From: Cavia porcellus
Lineage: Eukaryota > Chordata > Mammalia > Rodentia > Caviidae
Assembly (NCBI RefSeq): GCF_034190915.1
Contig: NW_026947502.1
Span: forward strand, 4,820,785-4,884,784
Direction of reading: 5' to 3'
Length of the DNA stretch: 64,000 nucleotides
Position numbers and translations under genes: made by a program. Shown one piece after another: positions 11,549 to 22,435 of the stretch (positions within the stretch are counted from its first letter, which is position 1; each line of letters opens with the position of its first letter). Under the pieces are notes generated by a model. It was not told the origin of the DNA. It saw nothing but the letters and a program-made list of their open reading frames with translations, and searched no databases.

Positions 11549-11959
11549 TGGTTAGGTTTTTCCTTGACAAGGTAGAGAAGCAACAGCACAAAAAGGACAA
11601 AAGGAAGAAGAAGAAAAAGAGGCCTTTATTGCTGCCCAGAAAGACTGCAGAACAGGGCTGCAAAATACCGCAAAATGACTCCAAGGCAAACAAGTAGGGG
11701 GCTTTTATTCTGTTTGGGGGGGTGGGACCAATGACGTAGTGACAGCTGATTGGGAGACGCTGGCACACGAAAAGCAGGAAGTTCAATTTCGGGTTTGGAA
11801 GAAGAAGACGGAAGTCAGTATTGGAGGGACGCGCTGTCACTCTAGGGCCCAGTGCCATGTTGGGCAGGCGAAACACCAAGTTCCGTACAGGTGGACGGAT
11901 GATACATAAATGTAAATACAGAAAAAATGTACTAGTGCAGAAGTTCCCCTTTAGCAACA
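11549..11959 (-). mobile_element. Probable solo LTR of an endogenous retrovirus
   Basis: On the minus strand the segment runs from TGTTGCTAAAGG to AACCTAACCA. It holds CCAAT and a CRE-like TGACGTAGTG-type motif, a TATA-like AATAAAAG near 11707-11716, and AATAAA at about 11622-11627 followed by a pyrimidine-rich stretch. That order fits U3-R-U5. No clear target-site duplication is seen, and no internal retroviral genes flank it. Confidence 0.45.
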
Positions 11960-12329
11960 GTTTGGCTTTCTTCAGTTACCTGTGGCCAAACATGGCAAAG
12001 TTGGCATGATTTTGTTTGTCCTTCACAATTTCATGGATAGATGTGTTCATACACATCTATCCATAGATGTAGATTTTAGCAACCTCAGTGTGATTTTTTT
12101 CCATCTTATTTAATCAACAATGTTAGCCTTAAGAGGTTCACCTTTTCACTCAAAGAAAGCACTTTCCAGTTTCTTTCTGGCAACTTGTATTGCCGGTGTC
12201 ACTACTAAGTAAAATAAAGTAAAACACTCAGTGTTCAGGGTGTTTCTACCTGAAAACGAGGGCTATCCGGTAATTGTCAGCTACTGTAAGATTTTTTTCT
12301 TTTTTTTAGCTACAATAAATTGGGGGGGG

Positions 12330-12484
12330 GTTGTTTTTTGTCTTCTTGAGACAGGGTTTCACTATGCAGTTCGCGCTGGCCTTGAGCTCACTTTGTAGCT
12401 CAGGCTGGTCTTGAATTTGCAACAATCCTCCTGCCTCAGCCTCCTGATTGCTGGGATGACAGGCGTGCGCCACCACGCTGGGCC
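12330..12484 (-). mobile_element. B1-type SINE
   Basis: CTTCTTGAGACAGGGTTTCA through GCCACCACGCTGGG with both duplicated segments. Confidence 0.88.
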
Positions 12485-12851
12485 TACAGTAAGAATTTGA
12501 AAGAATATATTTAACTTTGATTGCAGAAATTTTAATTGTTCTGTTTTATGGTCAGTTGCCGTTGGTTTCTTACTGTGCATATGAGAGAAAAGGCTTCACT
12601 ACTCTGGTTTCAGCACACACTGAGATCTTAAAGTTTATTCCCCAGGAATACGAGGAGGTTTACCAAGGGCTGCTGCAGTTAGAAGCTGTTAGCTGCATGC
12701 AAAGATCCTATTTGACTTGGGACTCTGGTTTAAAAAAAAAAATGGGTAAAACAGTTTCTTTTTAGTCTCAATCCACTCAGCCAGTCTGAATTCCTAAAAA
12801 CTGTTTGGGAGAGTGGCACCCTCTAAAGGGATATTTAAAATAGTTTCATTA

Positions 12852-12978
12852 GCCAGGCGCGGTGGCATACGCCTGTCATCCCAGCACTCAGGAGGCTGAG
12901 ACAGGAGGATCGCTGTGTTCAAGGCCAGCCTGGGCGACAAAGTGAGACCCTGTCTCAAAAAATAATAGTAATAAATAA
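12852..12978 (+). mobile_element. B1-type SINE, one duplicated unit
   Basis: CAGGCGCGGTGGCATACGCC, a single GGCCAGCCTGGGCGACAAAG, and a tail of AATAATAGTAATAAATAAAT. Confidence 0.85.
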
Positions 12979-13727
12979 ATTAAAATAGTGTCCTTTACTT
13001 CATTTATCATTTTATATTATGATACCTGCAAAATTAAAAATTAAAATGGACTACTGAAACGTTTCTGTGCAGCGAGCTTATGTAACCGTGAATACAGCTT
13101 TCCCTGGGAAAGTGTGACTTCACTGTTTCCACCGAACGCCTCAACCAGCTTTCAACCAAGTGGCTGCTGCCCTTCGAGCTTCTTAGTAAAGCCCAAAGCA
13201 CTCAGCTACCACAGGAGCTGATCTGAACCGATAAGGAGCAGGAAATTCAGAGCCCCAGCTGAAAGGGCTCTGCAGCCCGGCCCATTGTTCTCGGCAAGCG
13301 AGCTGCCCATCACATCGGCGACCTCCTATCTCATCTGGTCCAAATACCAAAGCTGAATGCATCCATTTAAGGCAGATGTAGCCCGTCCTTAAATTTCCAG
13401 ATTGCCATCGCTGCTGTCCTTTCTCATCTACTGCTCAAGTGGCGGCTTTTGTAAGCCTAACTGAAGAAAAGTAGGTTTCCTGTGGAGGCGGGAGCTTGGG
13501 GACAAGACCCTGTAGAAGGGGAATCTTTGAAGTTTAAATTTAGCAGGTTTATCAGCCCTGAATATTAACATTGTCCTGTGAATGAAAATGCATTTACAGA
13601 AGGGCCTCAAAAAGTTTTCATGCCCACCTTACAGTTCTTCAAGCTATTGTTATCCAGCTGTGTATCAAAGCAGTCTGCCAAAGAAAATGGAGCCAATTTT
13701 AGAACGTATCTATAAAAATAATCAATC
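12979..13727. other. Unassigned unique-looking sequence
   Basis: Includes a purely non-repetitive 13.07-13.6 kb stretch; no coding homology recognised. Confidence 0.4.
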
Positions 13728-13832
13728 ATGGGCTGGGGATTTAGCTCAGCGGCATAAGCGCCTGCCTTGCAAGCAGGCAGTCGTGAGTTCGACCCCCGGT
13801 ACCAATAAAAAGGAAAAAGACACACACAAAAA
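13728..13832 (+). mobile_element. ID-like SINE, young-looking
   Basis: Close to the local consensus: GGGGATTTAGCTCAGCGGCA, TTGCAAGCAGGCAGTCGTGA and GACCCCCGGTACCAATAAAA. Confidence 0.9.
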
Positions 13833-14300
13833 AAATTAATCACTGTTCTGTCCCCAAAACTCTTGGCATTGATGCTAATCCTTAACTTGCTTTAAAACTA
13901 CCCCTTCGTTTCCCTCTTTTTGAAATCCTCAGACCTCAGACCACATTGTACACTCTGCACAGAATTAGGCCTTGCAAAAAATAAAAGTACATCAGCTCAG
14001 GCCTCCAGCCCTAGCTACTGGGAACGCAGAGAAAAGAAAACAAGACCATCTAGGAAGCGTACTGAGATCCCACCTCAAAAGAAAGAAAACAGCCACAAAA
14101 CCCCCCCAACACGTTGCCCTGTTGCCACAGAAAAATCTGAGTAACTGGGAAACCGTGAGGAAGCCTTTCAAGTCTCTCCGTGTATTCTGTGCGTCAGTTT
14201 GGAAACCCCTTCAACTCAGCCCAGCTACACATTCCCCCCCTCCCAGTTGTGCTCACCTGTTCCGTTTCAGGTTTTGTTTTACTCCTAAAAAGGACAGAAG

Positions 14301-14425
14301 GGCTGGGCATGGTGGTGTTGGGAGGCTGAGGCAGGAGGATTGTTGTGAGTTCGAGACCATCCTGGGCTACCAGGTGAGCTCCAGGCCAGCCTGAACTGCA
14401 TAGCAAGACCCTGACTCAAAAAACA
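14301..14425 (+). mobile_element. B1-type SINE with head deletion
   Basis: GGGCATGGTGGTG joins directly to TTGGGAGGCTGAGGCAGG; both duplicated segments are present. Confidence 0.85.
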
Positions 14426-14432
14426 TGACAGA

Positions 14433-14525
14433 AGGGCTGGGGATGCAGCTTGGAAGCAGGGCCCTTGCTTACCAGGTGCAAGGCCCTGGGTTCAATCCCC
14501 AGCTCAGGAAGAAAGAGGGGAAAAA
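14433..14525 (+). mobile_element. ID-like SINE of the classical ID type
   Basis: GGGGATGCAGCTTGGAAGCA and AGGCCCTGGGTTCAATCCCC, closer to general rodent ID than to the main local family. Confidence 0.8.
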
Positions 14526-14827
14526 AGGACGGGGTGACAGACAGGGTGGCATAAAACTGTGATACTCCCATTCTCTCTTTGATTGTCCATGTCCTTTGCC
14601 AGAGATTATGCCCGGTCCAAGCTGCACCACCACACAAGAAGGTTATTTGGAATCAGGGCCACCTAAAGTGTCCCCCTTTGCTTCATCTCTACTTCAGAAA
14701 TCTTCAAGAGGGAAAGATGGGGCAGATGACATAGGACAGACACAGTCAGTATGTGCTGGTTTGTAACGTGTGCGTTAACAGTGTGCCGAGAAAAGCATTC
14801 AAAAGTTAAATTAAGAAAATAATCCCT

Positions 14828-14917
14828 GGGACCAGGGATTTAGCTCAGTGGCATAAGTGCCTGCCTGGTGAGTGCACAGTTTTGAGTTTGATCCCTGGTA
14901 CCAAAAAATAAAATAAA
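14828..14917 (+). mobile_element. ID-like SINE
   Basis: GATTTAGCTCAGTGGCATAA and TTTGATCCCTGGTACC, with an AAATAAAAT tail. Confidence 0.88.
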
Positions 14918-15262
14918 ATCCCAGATTAGCATCAAGGATGAAATACCAAAAAAGCATAAAACAGGCTCAGAAAATTCTAAAAATGAAAGGTGATTTAAAT
15001 AAATCATCTTTACTGTTGGAAGTGTGTTCATTACAATGGGAATAAATCCCCAAATGAATCTACACAGAGACTCGGTGTAATCCCTGTGAGATCCAAACTG
15101 ACTTCCCCAAGGACACTGCGACCTGGCTATGAGTTACACAACTTACAGTGGGCCTAGAATAGTTAAGGCAATTTGGAAAAATTGGACACCGTGATGCAAG
15201 CCTGTCATTTCAGCATTCTGGGAGGCTGAGGCAGAAGGATCCTAATTTTGAGTGCAGCCTGG

Positions 15263-15263
15263 G

Positions 15264-15310
<47 letters not shown>
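15263..15310. repeat. (GA)n microsatellite
   Basis: About 23 GA units that arose at the 3' end of a truncated B1-type element (15170-15262). Confidence 0.95.
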
Positions 15311-15313
<3 letters not shown>

Positions 15314-15440
15314 TGATTCCAAAACTCACTATATAATACAATAGAAATCAAAACTGTGCAATAATACTGGCATGAAGCTAGACATATAGATCAACAGAAT
15401 AGAGTCCAGACAGAAATGTATCAATTGTCAGCTGATTTTT

Positions 15441-15581
15441 TGTTTTCTTCTTTTTGAGACAGGCTGTTCAGGCTGGCCTTGAACTCACTTTGTAGCCCAG
15501 GTTGGTTTCAACTTGCAAGATCCTCCTGCCTCAGCCTCCCAAGTGCTGGGATTACAGGAGTGCACCATCACACCCGACTAA
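15441..15581 (-). mobile_element. B1-type SINE inserted in L1
   Basis: CTTTTTGAGACAGGCTGTTC to CACCATCACACCCGAC; one short internal deletion. Confidence 0.85.
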
Positions 15582-16177
15582 ATCAACTGATTTTCAACAA
15601 ATGCAGTAAGAAAAAAAATAAACATATTAAAAACTAACCCTGGGATCTCCACATGCAATACCATGAAGTATGGTGATGATTTCTTAAAAAAGAAACCAAA
15701 AGCATAGGCGAGAAATGAAAAAATTGGTAAACTAGGCCAACTCAACAGAAAACTGTTGCTTAAAATACTCCGCAGAGTGTGGAGACAGGGGAGTAAGCAG
15801 GGCTAAGGGGTGCTGGGACGTGACCCGCTCCCACGGTGAATGTGCTCACCGTGTACTGCAAACACACACGAACAGAACAGTTTATTCTTTGTTTTCCAAA
15901 CTGTTTAGCAGTGCACGTTTGCGGTACATAACGATCAGTTCACCTGAGGGACTGGTACACCCACCCAACACGTCTCAATTCCTGTTTGTCCCCATCGCTC
16001 CATCCCCTTTACAGCAACGTTTTTAACTCAGAAAAGAACTACTAACTGTGAAAAGGCAGCCTTTGGAATGGGATAAAATATTTCCATATCATAGATCCCA
16101 TAAAGGATTCATATTCTAAATATATGAAGAACTCTTAAAAATAACAAAATGAACCTAATTTAAAATAGGCAAAGGAG

Positions 16178-16245
16178 GGGCCGGGGATTTAGCTCAGCAG
16201 CATAAGCGCCTGCCTGGTCAATCAATAAAATAGAATAAAACAAAA
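16178..16245 (+). mobile_element. Truncated ID-like SINE
   Basis: The box A half (GGGGATTTAGCTCAGCAGCA, TAAGCGCCTGCCTGG) is present. Box B is missing; the sequence jumps to an AATAAAATAG-type tail. Confidence 0.7.
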
Positions 16246-16775
16246 CATACTACAACATCAGTGTTGAAAATACTGTGCTCGAAGTAATAAGTCACCCAGG
16301 AGCAATACTGAGTGATCCCTCGTACAGGAGAGACCCAGCAGGGGCAAATCATAGACAGAGAGCGGGCACCAGGGAGGGTGAGAGGGCACAGCTTCCCTCC
16401 GCGGCAGTGAGAGCCCTGGAGGCCGAGGGGAAAGCAGAACAACACTGACAGTCCTTCACAGCCCTGAACTGCACTCTTTAGAATGGTGAAGGCCAAAAAT
16501 TTCTACGCTGTACAAATTTTACCACTGGAACACACACAGACACTTCATAGAAAGGAAAAAAAATTTGGAGGTGATGTCTGCTAGGGGACTTTATAACATA
16601 TAAAGAACTTTTACAACGCACTAATAGAAATACAAGTAACACAGGGAATGGGCAAAGAAACGGAAAAGATTTTTCTTCAAAAAGAGACACAAATGGCTGA
16701 AAGGCACAGGAAGACATTCTTATCATTCAGTCGGAGGAATGCGGATTTGTTTTGTTTTGTTTTCTGTTTTCATGT

Positions 16776-16853
16776 TTTGACTCGTGTTTTGAGACAGGAT
16801 CTCTCTGTGTAGCCCAGGCTGGCCTCAAACTCGCAGTGATCCTCCTGCCTAAA
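16776..16853 (-). mobile_element. Truncated B1-type SINE
   Basis: Only GTTTTGAGACAGGATCTC to CTCGCAGTGATCCTCCTGCC remains. Confidence 0.7.
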
Positions 16854-17752
16854 GGTCACTACATATTGGTTAAAGGAACAATTCAATAGGAAAAGATACC
16901 AATTATAAACATATAAGCACGAAATACTGGCACATCCAACTTTGTAAAATAAACACGAATGGACACGAAAAATTAGATAAACACCAACACAATTGTATTG
17001 GGGAACCTCAATATCCCACTGTCCCAAGTGGACAGATCATCTAGACAAAAAAAAAAAAAAAAAAAAAAAATCAGAGTTGAACCAGACCTTCAAGAAAAAT
17101 GGATTTAATAGATATGTACAATAGAACATTCCATCCAAAAACAGATAAACATTCCTCTCAGCAGCACATGGGACTTTCTCCAAAACAGACCACACAGTAC
17201 TAGCCAATAAAGATGCTTAGGTAAATGCAAAAGAACAGAAATTACTCCTGCATATCAGATCATAGCACAATGAAACTAGAAATCAATGGCAAGAGAAACC
17301 ACAGAGACTATGCAAACACATGCAGATTAAACAACAGCCTCTTGAATAATGAATGGTCACAGACGAATTAAGGAAGAAAGCAGGCAGTTCCCACAATCCA
17401 ACAATGCCAGTGTACACCAGAATATACCAGAACCCACAGGACAGGATACAATCAGCCCTAAACCCTGTGTGGCACCTGCCATCCCAGGCTGAGGCAGGAA
17501 GGCCGCTGCAAAGTCGAAGCCGGCCTGGGCTGCACAGTGAGGCCTAATTTCAAAAAGGCACTCCCGGAAGAGAAGTCTATGGCTGTGAATTCTACATCAG
17601 AAAAACAGAGTGAGCACAAATGAATAACCTGATGATGCAACTGGAGGTCCTAGAAAAAAAAAAGAACAACCCAAATCCACAGCTAGTACCAGGAAGGAAA
17701 TTATAAAGATCAGAGCAGAAATTAATGAAATTGAGACTAAAAAAAATCCAAA

Positions 17753-17842
17753 GGCCAGGGATTTAGCTCAGTGTCATAAGTACCTGCCTGGCAAGCGTGA
17801 GGTTATGAGTTTGATCTCCAGAACCAAAAAAAAACCCAAAAC
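17753..17842 (+). mobile_element. ID-like SINE in L1
   Basis: GGCCAGGGATTTAGCTCAGT through TTTGATCTCCAGAACC and A-tail. Confidence 0.88.
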
Positions 17843-17941
17843 AAAGAATCAATGAATCAAAGAGTTGGTTCTCTGAAACAGGAAAATAAACAACCCTTAA
17901 CAAAATTTCACTCAGATCTATGCAATTAGAAATGAAAAAGA

Positions 17942-18032
17942 GGGGCTGGGGATTTAGCTCAGCGGCATAAGCGCCTGCCTTGCAAGCAGGTGGTCATGAG
18001 TTCGATCCCTGGTACCGATAAAAAAAAAAGAA
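17942..18032 (+). mobile_element. ID-like SINE in L1, young-looking
   Basis: Near-consensus copy ending GATCCCTGGTACCGATAAAA; 100 bp from the previous copy. Confidence 0.9.
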
Positions 18033-18572
18033 CGTTAGAGGAGATCTAATATTCCTCAAACTCTTTAATGAAATCAGAAGGGAAGTAATACACCCAAAGT
18101 CATCGCTGGAAGCAAGCGTTCTCCTAATTCCAAAGCTGAAAAGGACCCAACCAAAAAGGAGAACTACAGGCCAATCTCATTAATGAACATAGATGTAAAA
18201 GTTCTCAGTAAGATACTGGCACACAGAATGCAGCAAATCGTCACAAAAATTGGACCTCAAACAAATGAGGCTCATGCCAGGGATCCAGGGATGGTTCCAT
18301 GTATGCAGATCAATAAATGTGATATATAAACAGAAGCAAGGACAAAAATCACTTATCTCAGGCAGTCCAGAAAAAGCATTTGACAAAATCCAACTTCCAT
18401 TCATGATAAAAACCCTAAAGAAAATAGCAGATGTATTTATCTCAATCTGATAGAAGTCATCTATGACAAGCCAATGCCCAGCATCATAATAAATGGGGAG
18501 AAAGTGAAAGCTTCCCTCCTAAAATCAGGAACAAGACGAGGATGTCCACTGTCACCATCACTGCTTCATATA

Positions 18573-18663
18573 GTTCTTTTTTTTTGGGGGGGGGGGGAAT
18601 CAAACTCACAACCTCATGCTTGCCAGGCAGGCGCTTATGCCGCTGTGCTAAACCCCCAGCCCT
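18573..18663 (-). mobile_element. ID-like SINE in L1 with target-site duplication
   Basis: Minus-strand copy with a T-run/G-run at its tail end. It is flanked by TTCATATAGTTC and TTCATATAGCTC, which match the uninterrupted L1 order. Confidence 0.9.
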
Positions 18664-18867
18664 GTTTCATATAGCTCTTGAAGCATTGGCCAGAGTAATC
18701 AGACAAGAGAAAGAAAGGAATATGGATAGGAAAGGAAGAAGTTAAATTATTGTTATTTTTAGATGACACTACATAGAAGACTCAAAAACTCCAGCAAAAT
18801 GAATTGAGAATAAACAAATTCAGCAGCATAATAGGATTCAAAATCAACACTCAAAAGTCAACAGCAA

Positions 18868-18965
18868 GACCAGGGATTTAGTCAGCGGCATAAGTGCCTG
18901 CCTTGCAGGGGTGCGGTTGTGAGTTCGATCCGAGGTACCAAAAACAAAACAAACAAACAAAAAAT
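18868..18965 (+). mobile_element. ID-like SINE in L1
   Basis: GGGATTTAGTCAGCGGCATA has a one-base loss in box A; the tail is (AAAC)n. Confidence 0.88.
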
Positions 18966-19650
18966 AATAGCAGTCCTGTACACCAACAGTACACACCAAC
19001 AGAGAAATTAGAAAAACCACACCTTGACAATATCGGCTAAATCACTTAGGATTTCGCCTGAGGAAGTGAAAGCATCTACCATGGAAACCTCAGTACTGTC
19101 CTGAAGGAGGCAGAGGAGGGCATCACAGAACATGAAGCCAGCCCGTTCCTGGGTAGGCAGCACCAGGGTAGTCAAAGTGGCCACACTTGCAAAGCTGTTA
19201 TGCAGACTCAACACAACGCCAGTCTAACAATCCTGAGATTTGTGTGGAATCAGAGGAGACCTCGAACAAATAGCAGAAGCAATTCTGGCCAGCAAGGGCA
19301 GGGCAGGAGGCCTCACAATCCCCGACTTCAAGTTACACTGCAAAGCTACAGTGATTTTAAAAAGCAGCAGCAGCAGCAGCAGAAGCATGGTATTGAAAAA
19401 AAAAAAAACAAACCAACCACCACTACAATGAAACAGTGGAACAGAGTCAAGGATGCAGAAACAGCTCCAGGGACGCTCAGCTACCTTCTGTTTGACAAAG
19501 GGGACAGATCCCATCATTAGAGGAAAGACTCCTTTAACAAGAGGTGCTGGAAAACACGGGTAGTCCACGTGCAGAAGGTCGAACCTAGAATCCTATCTCT
19601 CACCATGTACTAAAGCTAAAATAAAAATGGAACAAAGATCTCAATATTAA

Positions 19651-19805
19651 AAGAGTTGGGTGTGGTGCCTCATGCCAGTAAACCCAGCACTTGGGAGGCC
19701 GAGGCAGGAGGATCCATGTGAGTTCAAGACCAGCCTGGGCTACAAAGTGAGCTCAAGGCCAGCCTGAACTGCACAGTGAGACCCTGTCTCAATAAATAAA
19801 TAAAC
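19651..19805 (+). mobile_element. B1-type SINE in L1
   Basis: Full body with both duplicated units; tail AATAAATAAATAAACAAAC. Confidence 0.88.
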
Positions 19806-19850
19806 AAACAGAAACAATATGCTGGAAGACAATGTAGATAAAACTCTGTT

Positions 19851-19954
19851 TTTTTGTTTTTTTGTTTTTTTTTTTTTGCTACTGGGGACTGAATTCACAA
19901 CCTCGCGCTTGCCAGGCAGGTGCTTATGCTGCTGAGCTAAATCCCCAGCCCCAA
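19851..19954 (-). mobile_element. ID-like SINE in L1
   Basis: TTTTTGCTACTGGGGACTGA through GCTGCTGAGCTAAATCCCC. Confidence 0.88.
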
Positions 19955-20627
19955 GCACAAAGACTTTCTGAACAGAACCCTGTTGCACAGAAAACAATAC
20001 CAAGAACCAACAAATGGGATCAAATCAAATTAAAAAACTTGTGCACAGCAAAGGAAACCACCGACAGAGAAGAGACGACCTACAGAATGGGAGTTTTTTT
20101 TCTTTTACCAGCTATATCCTTAAAGGACTAATATCTAGAATATATAAAGAACTCAAAATATTACCCCTGAGATATAAAGACCTACTCTAAAAACGGGCAA
20201 CTGAAATAGATATTTCTCAGCTGAAGTTCGAATGGCCAATAAATACATGAAGAAACATGGCCAGCTATTCAAGAAATGCAGATTGAAACTACACCGAGAT
20301 TTGACCTCACTGCAGAAAGTACGGCTACCATCAAGCACTCAGTCACCGATGCTGGAGAGATTTCGAGTGGGGGTGGGGAAAGAACCCGCATGCATCGAGG
20401 GCAGGAGCTCAGCCTGGTGCAACCAATTACGGAAATCAGCGCGGAACCCTCAGGAAACGGTAACCAAGATCCCATCTGACCTGGCTACTTCCCTTCCAGG
20501 TATCTCCCCGGGGGTTAGCGACCTATTGTGGCGGTACCTGAATAACCGTGTAGGTCGCGGAAGCAGCCAGGAACGGACAGACGCGGTTTTTACACGCAGG
20601 GGGTGTTCAGTACCCTGCCGCAAAGGA

Positions 20628-20720
20628 GGGGCTGAGGCATCGGTACAAAACTGGATTGCGGCTGAGGACCTGCCTGGCCAGCGCGAGCTGTAAGGTTAAT
20701 CCCTGGTACCCAAAAAGAAA
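20628..20720 (+). mobile_element. Diverged ID-like SINE
   Basis: Box A is disrupted by a small insertion; CTGCCTGGCCAGCGCGAG and AATCCCTGGTACCC remain. Confidence 0.6.
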
Positions 20721-20963
20721 AAGATAATTGGATGTACCTTGAGCCCTTAACGTTAAGTGAAGTAAATCAAATACAAGTATCACATGGTTTCTCTTATATG
20801 CGAAACCCAATATATAAAACAATTCAAAATAAAGACCAAAGAAGGAAAAAAGTTATTGCAATCCAGTATGGTCAATGTATCTAAAGTATAGCTTTAGCAT
20901 AATTGTTTTATGTTTTTTTTTTTGTTAGTCTGGCTGTTAATCTGTGTTTATAATTTTGTTGCT

Positions 20964-21058
20964 TTTGATTTTTTCATTTTGAGACAGGTTGCAGGCTGGG
21001 CTGGAACTCAGCCTCCTAGTGCTGGGATTGCAGGTGTGTGCCACCACACTTAACTTAT
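20964..21058 (-). mobile_element. Partial B1-type SINE
   Basis: TTTCATTTTGAGACAGGTTG, CCTAGTGCTGGGATTGCAGG and GTGCCACCACACTTAACT; middle deleted. Confidence 0.75.
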
Positions 21059-21239
21059 AATTAATTTAATACGGATTTATAAATTAATCTGATGCTGCCA
21101 AAAAGAATTCAAAGGGGAAGGAGGAAGAGGGGGAAAAAAAGAATTGACATGTGTTTTACATAGGCACCGATTCCCACAATGAATGTAACGATTAGGTACT
21201 GCAAACACGTGCTAATTAAACTTAAAATTAAAAAAATCC

Positions 21240-21763
21240 TGAATCAAAATCACTGCAGCAGCCTCACTCTGTGCCTCCAGGACTTTCTCAAGGAGATTCT
21301 GAAAATCCACACAAAAGCTGGTGAGTCCCAGAAGATCTGCTCAGGAACATAACATGGTCAGCGCTGGTTAGTTTAGGCTTGCAGGGCTAAAGCCATCTGG
21401 AAATAGGCTTGCAGTGGCGGACTGAAACCAGCAAAAAGCCAACAAAAGAAAACAATGATTTTGAGTTTTATAAGAAGTTTAAAATGTACAAAGGGGAAAA
21501 ATACATTTTAAAAATCGAAACTTTTCTTGGAAAACCAAGGCCATTTCCTTTCCATTAGAGGGCCCGGCTTTCCACTTACTTAAGGCACTGGTGCTCCAAC
21601 TGTCACAGCAGCAGCAGGAGCTGGTTAGGCCGCATTCTCCCTGGTCCCAGCGAATCTCACCCCACCTGCACCCAGCCGGAGGAAATTGGCTTCCCTTTTA
21701 CTCCAGATGAAAGGCCCAGGCCCAGCCAAGGCCAACAACTTTTAGAAATCCTTTTTCTCTTTG
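21240..21763. other. Unassigned sequence between L1 and LTR
   Basis: I see no repeat family or coding signal that I can name in this stretch downstream of GDF9. Confidence 0.4.
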
Positions 21764-22085
21764 CTGAGACAAAATACCTGACACCAAGTTAAAGGAGAAA
21801 AGGTTTGTTTGGCTCCCAGGTTGTGGGGGTTCAGTCCATAATCAGCTGGCTCCAGGCAGGGAGGCTGGCACCGGAGAGCCTGTTCATGGCATCCACAAGG
21901 TAGCAAAAGCAGCAAAGGACAAAGCCTCCCACTGTGTGCAGGTGCCTACTCCACAGCAGGGTGGTGCTCACACCCTTAATCCCAGCCAGTCTCCCACCTT
22001 TGAGCCACACTCTGGAGCCAGCCACCTCTGAAAACCAGCTCTGACCGCAGGAGGCTTTGGGGTGGGGGCCATCTAGATGCAAGCC
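21764..22085 (-). mobile_element. MaLR-like LTR fragment
   Basis: On the minus strand the segment ends in AACCTTTTCTCC, then TTGGTGTCAGGTATTTTGTC and TCAGCAAAGAG, the characteristic 3' end of mammalian apparent LTR retrotransposon LTRs. It sits immediately downstream of the GDF9 polyadenylation signal. Family assignment is from memory. Confidence 0.4.
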
Positions 22086-22124
22086 ACAACTTCCTTTCTC
22101 CCAAATGACCACATACAAATTATC

Positions 22125-22130
22125 TTTATT
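22125..22130 (-). promoter_or_regulatory. GDF9: GDF9 polyadenylation signal AATAAA
   Basis: On the minus strand AATAAA lies about 305 nt after the GDF9 stop. This gives a short 3' UTR that ends just before an LTR remnant. It is the first canonical hexamer I see downstream of the stop. Confidence 0.6.
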
Positions 22131-22435
22131 TAATAAAACACGCACCACCGAGGCCATCGACAGGAATTTATTTTCCGGTTGCAGAGCACTGGGAGCGCTC
22201 TGAACTGTTGATCACCGCAGTTCCAAAATCTACCTTAAGACATTTTCCGACCGTGTGCAAAGAAAAACATGGCTCATGGAGGGGGAAACAAAAATAACGA
22301 AGCTCATTTTTAAAAAGCAAGCTCAGTGGTAACCAACCACGCCACCACCGGGGTTTTCTGTGGACACCGGGAGAGACGCCGCAGTGCACCCCTCGGCTGG
22401 CTGCACCAAGCGGCTCGGGCCAGGCCCGGGCGCGG

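Larger units (their letters stand above)
15100..16530 (+). mobile_element. LINE-1 ORF2 3' region, old and interrupted
   Basis: Landmarks in L1 order: AATAGTTAAGGCAATTTGGA, CATATAGATCAACAGAATAG, ACTGATTTTCAACAAATGCA, CTAAATATATGAAGAACTC, and a 3' end near GTACAAATTTTACCA. A B1-type SINE (15441-15581) is inserted with flanking copies of TCARCTGATTTT. A block at about 15776-16025 is unrelated to L1. Confidence 0.55.
17050..20900 (+). mobile_element. LINE-1 ORF2-derived stretch with nested SINEs
   Basis: Many L1 ORF2 landmarks occur in order: ACATTCCATCCAAAAACAGA, TAATGAACATAGATGTAAAA, AAGCATTTGACAAAATCCAA, AAATCAGGAACAAGACGAGG and TAGATGACACTACATAGAAG, with the endonuclease-to-reverse-transcriptase order kept. 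The frame is broken many times and no long open frame survives. At least six SINEs are inserted (17461, 17753, 17942, 18573, 18868, 19651 and 19851). A (CAG)n-like run lies at 19364-19383. Confidence 0.75.

Noticed and set aside
17942..18032. Possible tRNA gene from the A and B boxes
   Set aside because: The 3' acceptor arm is missing and an A-tail follows; it is one of many ID-like SINE copies.
19364..19383. (CAG)n run as a possible polyglutamine codon tract
   Set aside because: It lies within decayed L1 sequence with no coding frame around it.
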